A stretch of DNA of 11,640 nucleotides from CAZSTA01 sp964609495 [NCBI: uncultured bacterium] (GTDB lineage Bacteria > CAZSTA01), in the NCBI GenBank assembly GCA_964609495.1, contig CAZSTA010000111.1, positions 1-11,640 on the forward strand, in the 5' to 3' direction. Within the stretch, counting starts at the first letter, position 1, and each line of letters begins with the position of its first letter. Under the pieces are notes generated by a model. That model made no database searches. It was not told the DNA's origin and was given only the letters and a program-made list of their open reading frames with translations. Below are positions 4,929 to 11,640 of this stretch, piece after piece. The translations under genes and the position numbers were made by a program.

Positions 4929-6227
4929 ATGAAAGTTCTCGTTATCGGTGGAGGAGGAAGAGAACACTGTTTAGTATGGAAAATCGGTCAAAGTTCTCGT
5001 GTCTCCAGCATCTATTGCGCTCCTGGAAATGCAGGCATATCTCAGATAGCTGAGTGCGTGGATATAAGGGCTTCCGATATAGAAGGGATCATCAAATTTG
5101 CAAAAGATAAATCTATCGACCTAACTTTAGTTGGTCCTGAAGTTCCTCTAGTCGAGGGGATAGTAGATCGCTTTCAAGGGGAAGGATTGAGGATCTTCGG
5201 TCCTTCCAAGAGGGCGGCGATGATAGAGGGAAGCAAGGTGTGGGCTAAGGAGCTTATGCGGAAATATGGGATTCCTACCGCTGATTATAGGATATTCTCC
5301 TCTCCCGAGGAAGCGAAGAAATATATTGAAGATAGAGATGATCCAGTAGTAGTGAAGGTTGATGGTTTAGCCGCTGGCAAAGGCGCCATCGTAGCTCACA
5401 ATAAGGATATCGCACTCGAAGCTATAGACCGAATTATGGTGGATAGAGCTTTTGGGAGAGCTGGAGATAGGGTAGTCGTTGAGGAGCTATTAAAGGGAGA
5501 GGAGGCTTCAGTCCTAGCTTTCACCGATGGTTCGAGTATACTCCCGATGATCGCCGCTCAAGATCACAAGCAAGTCTTCGCTGGCGATAGGGGACCTAAT
5601 ACTGGAGGGATGGGAGCTTATGCCCCTGCTCCGCTAGTTACGGAAGAATTGCATTATCAGATAGCTTGTGATATCCTCCTGCCGATCATTAAGGCCTTAG
5701 CTAGCGAAGGAGCGCCGTATAAAGGAGTTCTCTACACAGGCTTGATGATCAAGGATGGCAAAGCTAAAGTTCTGGAGTTCAACGCTCGCTTCGGAGACCC
5801 TGAGACTCAAGTTATCTTGCCGCTTCTGAATAATGATTTGATAGATATTATAGAGGCTATTGAGAAGGAGAGATTGGAGGAGATAAAGCTTGATTGGAAG
5901 GATAAGAAAGCGATCTGCGTAGTGCTAGCTTCAGGAGGATATCCGGGAGACTATGTTAAGGGCAAAGTTATAAATGGATTGGATAGATTCACAGATGAGG
6001 TGTTAATATTCCATGCGGGAACTGCCTTTAAAAATAGAGGAGGAGATTCTTCCCTCAGTAAGGGTGGAGATATAATAACTGCTGGAGGGCGAGTATTAGA
6101 TGTAGTCGCTCTGGGCGATAGTTATCAGAAAGCTATGGAGCGAGTTTATGAGAACGTGGCTAAGATCGACTTTGAGGATGTGTATTACCGCAAGGATATC
6201 GGAGCGAAAGCTCTTAGATATAGATGA
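4929..6227 (+). CDS. purD: Phosphoribosylamine--glycine ligase (GAR synthetase)
   Basis: Joins glycine to 5-phosphoribosylamine using ATP, the second step of IMP synthesis in the cytosol. Its 432 residues match the usual bacterial length. The N-terminal domain begins [19 protein letters not shown]. The ATP-grasp core shows [10 protein letters not shown] (143-152), [19 protein letters not shown] (219-237) and [20 protein letters not shown] (281-300), which carries the metal ligands. ATG 4929 follows a GGGGAGAGG ribosome binding site by about 7 nt and is the natural start of the family. It is the first gene after the PRPP switch. Its substrate is unstable and is made by PurF, the last gene seen here, so shared transcription of the two makes sense. 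The stop codon lies 11 bp before purE. Confidence 0.98.
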   Translation: MKVLVIGGGGREHCLVWKIGQSSRVSSIYCAPGNAGISQIAECVDIRASDIEGIIKFAKDKSIDLTLVGPEVPLVEGIVDRFQGEGLRIFGPSKRAAMIEGSKVWAKELMRKYGIPTADYRIFSSPEEAKKYIEDRDDPVVVKVDGLAAGKGAIVAHNKDIALEAIDRIMVDRAFGRAGDRVVVEELLKGEEASVLAFTDGSSILPMIAAQDHKQVFAGDRGPNTGGMGAYAPAPLVTEELHYQIACDILLPIIKALASEGAPYKGVLYTGLMIKDGKAKVLEFNARFGDPETQVILPLLNNDLIDIIEAIEKERLEEIKLDWKDKKAICVVLASGGYPGDYVKGKVINGLDRFTDEVLIFHAGTAFKNRGGDSSLSKGGDIITAGGRVLDVVALGDSYQKAMERVYENVAKIDFEDVYYRKDIGAKALRYR

Positions 6228-6238
6228 GGAGGAATGAG

Positions 6239-6742
6239 ATGTCCAAACCGCTGGTCAGCATCGTTATGGGAAGCGATTCCGATCTCGATATAATGCAGGA
6301 GGCCGCGAGTATCCTAGATGAGCTTCGGATAGGATATGAGTTGACGATAACTTCTGCACATCGCACTCCAGAGAGGACCTTCAAATATGCCTCTGCTGTT
6401 GAAGAGAGGGGGTTGGAGGTGATCATAGCTGGAGCTGGAGGGGCGGCTCATCTCCCTGGGGTTATCGCCGCTCTGACGACCATACCAGTGATCGGAGTTC
6501 CTATGCCCACCAAGGCTCTGAATGGAGTGGACTCCTTATACTCTATAGTTCAGATGCCCAGCGGAGTCCCAGTAGCCACTATGGCTATCGGCAGATCAGG
6601 AGCGAAAAATGCGGCTCTCTTAGCCGGGGCTATCTTAGGATTGAAGTATCCTGCGATCAAGGAGAAGTTGAAGAAGTATAGAGAGGATTTAAAGAACGAG
6701 GTAGAAAGAAAAGCGGATCTATTGAGTAGAAATTCACTATAG
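6239..6742 (+). CDS. purE: N5-carboxyaminoimidazole ribonucleotide mutase, class I PurE
   Basis: Converts N5-CAIR to CAIR. With the start at ATG 6239 it has 167 residues, normal for the family. The motifs are GSDSD (11-15), SAHRTP (39-44, with the catalytic His at 41), [11 protein letters not shown] (64-74) and [20 protein letters not shown] (96-115). The last block is typical of the class I enzyme that works with PurK, not of class II AIR carboxylase. An in-frame ATG at 6224 overlaps the purD stop as ATGA, but the ideal AGGAGG (6227-6232) lies just after it and 6 nt before 6239, so 6239 is preferred. No purK is present in the window. Confidence 0.97.
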   Translation: MSKPLVSIVMGSDSDLDIMQEAASILDELRIGYELTITSAHRTPERTFKYASAVEERGLEVIIAGAGGAAHLPGVIAALTTIPVIGVPMPTKALNGVDSLYSIVQMPSGVPVATMAIGRSGAKNAALLAGAILGLKYPAIKEKLKKYREDLKNEVERKADLLSRNSL

Positions 6743-6761
6743 ATAAACCGGGAGGTTAAAA

Positions 6762-7481
6762 TTGGATAAGGTTCAACTAGTTTATGAAGGGAAGGCTAAG
6801 ATCGTCTATTCGACTGAGGATCCTGATAAGTTGATAATAGAGTTTAAGGATGATGCTACCGCCTTCGATGGGGTTAAGAAGGCGAAGATAGCTAATAAGG
6901 GTTATTACAATGCGCAAATATCGGCGACTCTCTTTAAGTTCTTGGAGGATAGCGATATCCCGACTCACTTCATCAAGCTTATCAGCGACAGAGATATGTT
7001 GACGTGGAAGCTCAAGATATTGCTGGTGGAAGTAGTGATGAGAAACGTAGTCGCGGGGAGTCTATCCAAGAGATTGGGGTTGGAGGAAGGCACTGCTTTA
7101 AGCGAACCGATTCTGGAGTTCTATTATAAGAGCGATGAGTTGCATGATCCGATGATTAATGAATACCATATCAAAGCCCTCAATCTTGCTACACCTGAGA
7201 TGATGAAACAAGTCGCCGAATTAAGTTTTGCCATTAATGATAAGCTGAAAGATAGATTCGATCAAGCGGGCTTAAGATTGATAGATTTCAAACTGGAGTT
7301 TGGCGTCTTCAAAGATAAGGTTATCTTAGGAGATGAGATATCGCCCGATACCTGTCGCTTTTGGGATAAGGAAACGAACGAGAAGTTAGATAAAGATCGC
7401 TTCCGCCGAGATCTAGGGCGAATAGAGGAGGCTTACGAGGAAGTCTATAAGAGGGTTGTATTAGATGAGTACTCTCCGTGA
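6762..7481 (+). CDS. purC: Phosphoribosylaminoimidazole-succinocarboxamide synthase (SAICAR synthetase)
   Basis: Condenses CAIR with aspartate using ATP. Its 239 residues match the short bacterial form. Visible motifs are YEGKAKIVY (8-16), FKDDATAFDGVKK (28-40), VEVVMRNVVAGSLSKRLG (89-106), DFKLEFG (175-181) and LGDEISPDTCRFWD (189-202), which are nucleotide- and substrate-binding segments of the family. The start is TTG 6762, 6 nt after GGGAGG; no ATG fits the family start better. It takes the product of PurE, the gene before it, and its stop overlaps a possible GTG start of purS. Confidence 0.98.
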   Translation: MDKVQLVYEGKAKIVYSTEDPDKLIIEFKDDATAFDGVKKAKIANKGYYNAQISATLFKFLEDSDIPTHFIKLISDRDMLTWKLKILLVEVVMRNVVAGSLSKRLGLEEGTALSEPILEFYYKSDELHDPMINEYHIKALNLATPEMMKQVAELSFAINDKLKDRFDQAGLRLIDFKLEFGVFKDKVILGDEISPDTCRFWDKETNEKLDKDRFRRDLGRIEEAYEEVYKRVVLDEYSP

Positions 7482-7537
7482 CTGAAAATCAGGAGCTTTC
7501 TTTTGATCACTTTGTGAACGAGGAAGGGAGAACATAT

Positions 7538-7786
7538 ATGTGGAAAGCTAAAGTGCATATAACGTTGAAGAAGAGCGTTTTGGATCCACAGGGTAAGACC
7601 ATCCAGCATGCTTTAACATCTTTGGGATATGATAAACTAAAAGAGGTGAGGATGGGTAAGTATGCAGAATTGATGCTTGATGCGGACTCCCAGGAGGAGG
7701 CTGAGAAACAGATCGAGGAGATGTGTGAGCGTCTGTTAGCTAATCCAGTTATCGAGGATTGGACGATTGAGGTGGAGTCTGCATAG
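7538..7786 (+). CDS. purS: FGAM synthase subunit PurS
   Basis: Small structural subunit that joins PurQ and PurL and helps pass ammonia between them. From ATG 7538 it has 82 residues, the usual size, and starts MWKAKVHITLKKSVLDPQGK, the normal PurS beginning, followed by the A-L-x-x-L-G-Y and R-x-G-K-Y (38-42) pattern. AGGGAG lies 7 nt before this ATG. The frame is open back to GTG 7478, which overlaps the purC stop as GTGA and would add 20 residues, but no ribosome binding site precedes it. I therefore prefer 7538. Confidence 0.95.
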   Translation: MWKAKVHITLKKSVLDPQGKTIQHALTSLGYDKLKEVRMGKYAELMLDADSQEEAEKQIEEMCERLLANPVIEDWTIEVESA

Positions 7787-7817
7787 ACCTTAATGTTTCA
7801 GGAGACAGGAGTGAACT

Positions 7818-8507
7818 ATGAAATTTGGAGTAGTTATATTCCCCGGTTCAAATTGCGATCGAGATGTTTATCACGTTATAAAGGATGTTCTCAAACAGCC
7901 CGTAGAATATATCTGGCATAAGGACGAGAAGTTAGATAGTTATGATTGTCTAGTTCTACCTGGTGGTTTTTCTTACGGAGATTATCTTCGGGCTGGAGCT
8001 ATCGCTAGATTCTCTCCAGTGATGAAGGCTGTGGAGAGATTCGCCAGGGAGGGGGGATTGGTCCTGGGGATATGCAATGGCTTTCAGATCTTGCTCGAGG
8101 CAGGACTTCTGCCTGGCGCTATGTTACAGAATAGAGATCTACACTTCATCTGTAAGTATGTTAATATAAGGGTGGAGAGCGTCAATTCTCCATTTTCTTG
8201 TGCTTGTTCCGAAGGGCAAGTATTGAGGATCCCTATCGCTCACCAAGAGGGGCAATATTATGCTGATGAGGAAACCCTTCAAGGATTGATAGATAACGAT
8301 CAGGTTATCTTCAGATATTGTGAGGCAGATGGCAGAGTGACTCTCAGGTCCAATCCTAACGGCGCCCTATATAATATCGCGGGTATCTGCAATCAAGAGA
8401 GAAACGTATTAGGAATTATGCCTCATCCAGAGCGATGTGCAGAAAAGTTATTAGGATCTAGTGATGGTTCGCTGATATTTGAATCTGTTTTCAGCTCTTC
8501 TCCTTAA
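7818..8507 (+). CDS. purQ: FGAM synthase glutaminase subunit PurQ
   Basis: Class I glutamine amidotransferase that releases ammonia from glutamine for PurL in making FGAM. Its 229 residues are of normal length. The catalytic triad can be read: Cys86 in LGICNGFQ, and His203 and Glu205 in MPHPER. The N-terminus [15 protein letters not shown], the [18 protein letters not shown] segment (47-64) and the IAHQEGQY segment (140-147) are PurQ signatures. The start ATG 7818 follows AGGAG by about 7 nt. After it comes the largest gap within the operon (8508-8682), filled by a repeat element. Confidence 0.98.
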   Translation: MKFGVVIFPGSNCDRDVYHVIKDVLKQPVEYIWHKDEKLDSYDCLVLPGGFSYGDYLRAGAIARFSPVMKAVERFAREGGLVLGICNGFQILLEAGLLPGAMLQNRDLHFICKYVNIRVESVNSPFSCACSEGQVLRIPIAHQEGQYYADEETLQGLIDNDQVIFRYCEADGRVTLRSNPNGALYNIAGICNQERNVLGIMPHPERCAEKLLGSSDGSLIFESVFSSSP

Positions 8508-8554
8508 TAGCTTTTAAGTAATTTCAAAAAAGTTTCAAGGAGAATCGTTCGAAT

Positions 8555-8657
8555 CACCCTCCCCTAAGCCCCTCCCATCAAGGGAGGGGAAATAAAGAGA
8601 GCAGGCTTATCTCAGTGTTCCCTCTCCCCTCGTGGGAGAGGGCTAGGGTGAGGGGGA
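8555..8657. repeat. Paired GC-rich hairpin repeat (BIME-like) between purQ and purL
   Basis: There are two hairpins: CCCCTCCC/GGGAGGGG (8569-8576 and 8582-8589, 5-nt loop) and CCCTCTCCC/GGGAGAGGG (8620-8628 and 8634-8642, 5-nt loop). The outer flanks, CACCCTCCCCTAAGCC on the left and GGCTAGGGTGAGGGGG on the right, are roughly reverse complements, so the unit is two inverted half-copies around a spacer of about 30 bp. The left half recurs at 3-28. No T run follows either stem, so these are not ordinary terminators. They could stabilise or partly block the mRNA between purQ and purL. Confidence 0.75.
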
Positions 8658-8682
8658 ATCATATAAGAGGAGGATTCGAGAA

Positions 8683-10887
8683 TTGGAAGAAATTCCCATC
8701 ACCGAAAGGGTGATCTTAGAACATAATCTAACGCTTTCAGAATATGAGGAGATCAAGAGGATACTGAATCGAGAGCCCAATTTCACTGAGTTGGGGATCT
8801 TTTCCGTTATGTGGTCCGAACATTGCAGTTATAAAAGCTCTCGCCCTTTACTCAAGCTATTTCCTACCGAGGGGGAACGCATCTTGCAGGGACCAGGGGA
8901 GAACGCGGGAGTTATAGATATCGGAGATGGACTGGCGGTGGTGATGAAGATCGAGTCGCACAATCATCCCTCTTATATCGAGCCCTATCAAGGAGCGGCG
9001 ACTGGAGTGGGAGGGATCATACGTGATATCTTCACGATGGGGGCTCGTCCTATAGCTGGGCTTAACTCTCTGCGATTTGGACCTCTTGATGAACCTAAGA
9101 ATAGATATTTATTCTCTCGGGTTGTAGCGGGAATCGCTGGATATGCTAACTGTTTAGGTTTGCCAACCGTCGCTGGGGAGGTGAACTTCTCCGATTCTTA
9201 TAACGGCAATCCCCTAGTAAATGTGATGTGCGTGGGATTGGTGAAGAAGGATCGAATCTTCAAGGGGAGGGCGGGAGGAGTGGGAAACTCCGTTATGTAT
9301 GTTGGAGCTAGAACCGGTCGAGATGGGATTCACGGGGCGACCATGGCCTCCGAGGAGTTCGGTGAAGGATCGGAGGAGAGACGTCCAACTGTGCAAGTGG
9401 GTGATCCCTTCACGGAAAAGGTTTTAATCGAAGCCTGCCTAGAGGTGTTGGAGAAGGATTGTATAGTCGGTATTCAAGATATGGGAGCGGCAGGATTAAC
9501 TTGTTCCTCCTGTGAAATGGCGAGCAGAGGCGATTGTGGAATCGAGATCGATCTTTCCTTAGTGCCTCGAAGGGAGGAGGGAATGATTCCTTACGAGATA
9601 ATGCTCTCTGAATCGCAGGAGCGAATGTTGATGGTTGTGCAGAAGGGACGAGAGGAGGAGGTAAAAGAGGTCTTCGCCAAGTGGGATCTTCAAGCGGTCG
9701 TGATCGGCAGGGTTACCAACGATAAGATGCTACGCGTCAAGGACGGGGGAAGGACCGTCGCTGAGATGCCAGCCAAATCTTTAGCTGACGATGCTCCGTT
9801 CTATAATCGTCCTTCCACAAAGCCGGCTTATATAGATAAAGTCCAGAGACTTGATATCTTTATCCCGGAGCCAGCGGATTATAATGAGGTATTGCTGAAG
9901 CTCATATCCTCTCCGAACATAGCCAGCAAGAGTTGGGTATATGAGCAATATGATAATATGGTGCAGACGAATACGGTGGAAGGACCTGGGGCTGAAGCCG
10001 CGGTAGTTAGAGTCAAGGGAACTAAGAAGGCTCTGGGGTTGACCACTGATGGAAATGGAAGATATTGTTACCTCGATCCCCATCTGGGGGGGCAGATCGC
10101 GGTCGCGGAGGCGGCTAGGAATCTCTCCTGCACAGGTGCGACTCCTATAGCAGTTACCGATTGTCTCAACTTCGGCAATCCTGAGAAGCCAGAGTCCTTT
10201 TGGCAATTTGAAGGGGTAGTTAAAGGGATCAGTCTCGCTTGTGAGAAGTTCGCCACCCCGATTGTAGGGGGTAATGTCAGCTTTTATAACGAGACCGAAG
10301 GAGAGGCGATATATCCGACTCCCGTGATCGGAATGCTGGGGCTGATCGAAGATATAGAGCATCGCTGTTATAACGCGTTCGAGCAGGAAGGAGATATAGT
10401 AGTCCTTCTAGGAGAGACGAAGGAGGAATTGGGGGGGAGCGAGTACTTAGAGCGAATCCATTCCCTAGTTAAAGGAAAACCTCCCAAGTTGGATATCGAT
10501 CTGGAACTAAGGGTCCAAGCGTGTTGTCGAGAGGCTATTGCGAATGATCTTCTCAACTCAGCTTGCGATTGCTCGGAGGGAGGGCTAGCGATTGCGATCG
10601 CAGAGAGTTGTATCAGAGGAGATAGGGGAGCCAAGATCGAACTATCAACCGACTCTATCCGAAAGGATGCGCTTCTATTCGGGGAGTCGCAGAGCAGGAT
10701 AGTAGTCTCATTATCATCAGAGAAATTAGAATCTCTTATTGAATTAGCGAGGAAACATGATATCTCCTTAGAAGTTATAGGAAGAATCGAAGGGGATAGT
10801 TTAAATATAGATTCATTGGTGGATATACCAGTCAGGGAATTGACTGAGAAGTGGGGAGGAGTTATAAAATGCCTGATGGAAATATGA
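8683..10887 (+). CDS. purL: FGAM synthase large subunit, small-type PurL
   Basis: ATP-dependent amination of FGAR to FGAM in a complex with PurS and PurQ. At 734 residues it is the small PurL type that lacks a fused glutaminase, as the separate purS and purQ require. Motifs are [11 protein letters not shown] (45-55), the ATP/FGAR site [20 protein letters not shown] (91-110), GGNVSFYNE near 528-536 and [14 protein letters not shown] near 628-641, which fits the duplicated AIR-synthase fold. The start is TTG 8683, 9 nt after AGGAGG at 8668-8673. Its end overlaps the start of purF by 19 nt, suggesting translational coupling there. Confidence 0.98.
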   Translation: MEEIPITERVILEHNLTLSEYEEIKRILNREPNFTELGIFSVMWSEHCSYKSSRPLLKLFPTEGERILQGPGENAGVIDIGDGLAVVMKIESHNHPSYIEPYQGAATGVGGIIRDIFTMGARPIAGLNSLRFGPLDEPKNRYLFSRVVAGIAGYANCLGLPTVAGEVNFSDSYNGNPLVNVMCVGLVKKDRIFKGRAGGVGNSVMYVGARTGRDGIHGATMASEEFGEGSEERRPTVQVGDPFTEKVLIEACLEVLEKDCIVGIQDMGAAGLTCSSCEMASRGDCGIEIDLSLVPRREEGMIPYEIMLSESQERMLMVVQKGREEEVKEVFAKWDLQAVVIGRVTNDKMLRVKDGGRTVAEMPAKSLADDAPFYNRPSTKPAYIDKVQRLDIFIPEPADYNEVLLKLISSPNIASKSWVYEQYDNMVQTNTVEGPGAEAAVVRVKGTKKALGLTTDGNGRYCYLDPHLGGQIAVAEAARNLSCTGATPIAVTDCLNFGNPEKPESFWQFEGVVKGISLACEKFATPIVGGNVSFYNETEGEAIYPTPVIGMLGLIEDIEHRCYNAFEQEGDIVVLLGETKEELGGSEYLERIHSLVKGKPPKLDIDLELRVQACCREAIANDLLNSACDCSEGGLAIAIAESCIRGDRGAKIELSTDSIRKDALLFGESQSRIVVSLSSEKLESLIELARKHDISLEVIGRIEGDSLNIDSLVDIPVRELTEKWGGVIKCLMEI

Positions 10888-11640
10888 GGTTTATAGCGGA
10901 TAAACCGGAGGCGGAATGCGGCATCTTCGGGATATACAACAGGGGAGAAGATGTCGCAGAATTGATCTATCTCGGCCTCTTCTCCCTCCAACATCGAGGG
11001 CAGGAGAGCGCTGGCATAGCGGTATCTGACGGACGACAGATCAGGATGCATAAGGGGATGGGATTAGTATCCACGGTATTTCCCCCTGAGCAGTTAAAAG
11101 ACTTGCCTGGCTCTATCGGTATCGGTCATGTTCGCTACTCCACAACTGGGTCGAATTATATCGATAATGCCCAACCGATCTCTGTCAAGCAACTCAGGAG
11201 ATCTATCGCCCTAGCGCATAATGGAAATCTTATAAATGCTAACCAGTTGCGCTGGAATCTGGAAGAGCAGGGGGCGATCTTTCAGTCAACCTCCGATAGC
11301 GAGGTGATAATGCATCTTCTAACTAACTCAAGGGAGGAGACGATCGAGGGGGCTTTGACGGAATGTATGTCGATCCTCAGAGGGGCTTATTCCCTGGTCT
11401 TGATAACGGAGAGGAAGCTCATTGGGATTCGCGATCCCCTGGGTATAAGGCCCCTCTGTCTGGGGAAGAAAGGGGAAAGTTATATCCTAGCTTCGGAGAC
11501 CTGCTCGCTCGATATAATGGATGCGCAGTTCGTCAGAGAAGTAGAGCCTGGGGAGATGGTGATCATTGATGAAGGAGGTTTGCATTCGATTCCGAACCCA
11601 GATCGCAGAAAGCAGGCTTTTTGTATCTTCGAGTTCGTTT
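10869..11640 (+). CDS. purF: Amidophosphoribosyltransferase, N-terminal part, cut by window end
   Basis: First committed step: makes phosphoribosylamine from PRPP and glutamine. The 257 codons present cover the Ntn glutaminase domain and stop at AFCIFEFV, just before the PRPP-binding domain. Catalytic Cys17 follows a 16-residue leader ending in EAE; as in other PurF proteins this leader should be removed so that CGIFGIYN becomes the N-terminus. Also visible are [33 protein letters not shown] and [15 protein letters not shown] 10869 has GGAGGAG about 7 nt upstream and lies inside purL; an in-frame ATG at 10884 overlaps the purL stop as ATGA but has a weaker site. Its substrate PRPP is the ligand of the operon's riboswitch. 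Confidence 0.97.
   Translation, partial: MPDGNMRFIADKPEAECGIFGIYNRGEDVAELIYLGLFSLQHRGQESAGIAVSDGRQIRMHKGMGLVSTVFPPEQLKDLPGSIGIGHVRYSTTGSNYIDNAQPISVKQLRRSIALAHNGNLINANQLRWNLEEQGAIFQSTSDSEVIMHLLTNSREETIEGALTECMSILRGAYSLVLITERKLIGIRDPLGIRPLCLGKKGESYILASETCSLDIMDAQFVREVEPGEMVIIDEGGLHSIPNPDRRKQAFCIFEFV

Noticed and set aside
6224-6238. Upstream ATG for purE overlapping the purD stop
   Set aside because: The AGGAGG ribosome binding site lies inside this extension and ideally placed for ATG 6239; PurE proteins normally begin near the later start.
8569-8642. The two hairpins between purQ and purL as an operon terminator
   Set aside because: Neither stem is followed by a T run, no promoter is evident before purL, and PurL needs PurQ and PurS, so a full stop here is unlikely.
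9781-11051. Long minus-strand open frames opposite purL and purF
   Set aside because: They lie entirely opposite strongly conserved enzyme genes and show no recognisable domains or ribosome binding sites.
11363-11569. Plus-strand 68-codon frame near the right end
   Set aside because: It is an out-of-frame reading of purF, whose own frame is open and conserved through this stretch.

Overview
This window is bacterial chromosome. The signs are sigma70-type promoters (TTGACA or TTGACT, 17-18 bp spacer, TATACT or TATAAT), strong AGGAGG ribosome binding sites, GTG and TTG starts, tRNA genes that encode their CCA ends, and a ykkC-class riboswitch. Arg codons AGG/AGA and the Ile codon ATA are used heavily, and G+C looks mid-range. 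PurS, PurQ and PurL are separate proteins, as in Bacillus, Clostridia, thermophiles and many candidate phyla, not the single large PurL of enterobacteria. PRPP riboswitches of this kind are best known from Firmicutes such as Thermoanaerobacter. I infer a Firmicutes-like or deep-branching, possibly thermophilic, motile bacterium, but cannot name a taxon.

Positions 1-941 (minus strand): after part of a G-rich repeat (3-28) and an unassigned stretch come six tRNA genes. In transcription order they are Pro(TGG), Gly(TCC), Arg(TCT), His(GTG), Arg(TCG) and Lys(CTT). There is one promoter before Pro, a second before Gly, and an intrinsic terminator after Lys.

Positions 942-2034 (plus): a secreted or membrane protein with a bactofilin-like repeat head and a multi-pass membrane tail. 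Its leader holds a tiny ORF and a hairpin that covers the gene's ribosome binding site, an arrangement resembling a translational attenuator. An intrinsic terminator follows the gene.

Positions 2044-4462 (plus): a good promoter, a leader of about 170 nt, and a 737-residue methyl-accepting chemotaxis protein with an unusual multi-helix N-terminal membrane region ahead of a Cache-like sensor domain.

Positions 4602-11640 (plus): a de novo purine biosynthesis operon, purD-purE-purC-purS-purQ-purL-purF, with purF cut by the window end. It has a promoter, a PRPP riboswitch (ykkC subtype 2b) and an overlapping intrinsic terminator. PRPP is the substrate of PurF, so the expected logic is that high PRPP stabilises the aptamer, blocks the terminator and turns the operon on. 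The operon covers PRPP amidotransferase (F), GAR synthetase (D), FGAM synthase (S, Q, L), N5-CAIR mutase (E) and SAICAR synthetase (C). purN/T, purM, purK, purB and purH are not in the window. The only large break is a roughly 100-bp double-hairpin repeat between purQ and purL.

The most notable points are the PRPP switch with its odd upstream hairpin, the attenuator-like leader at 1014-1100, and the repeat inside the operon.
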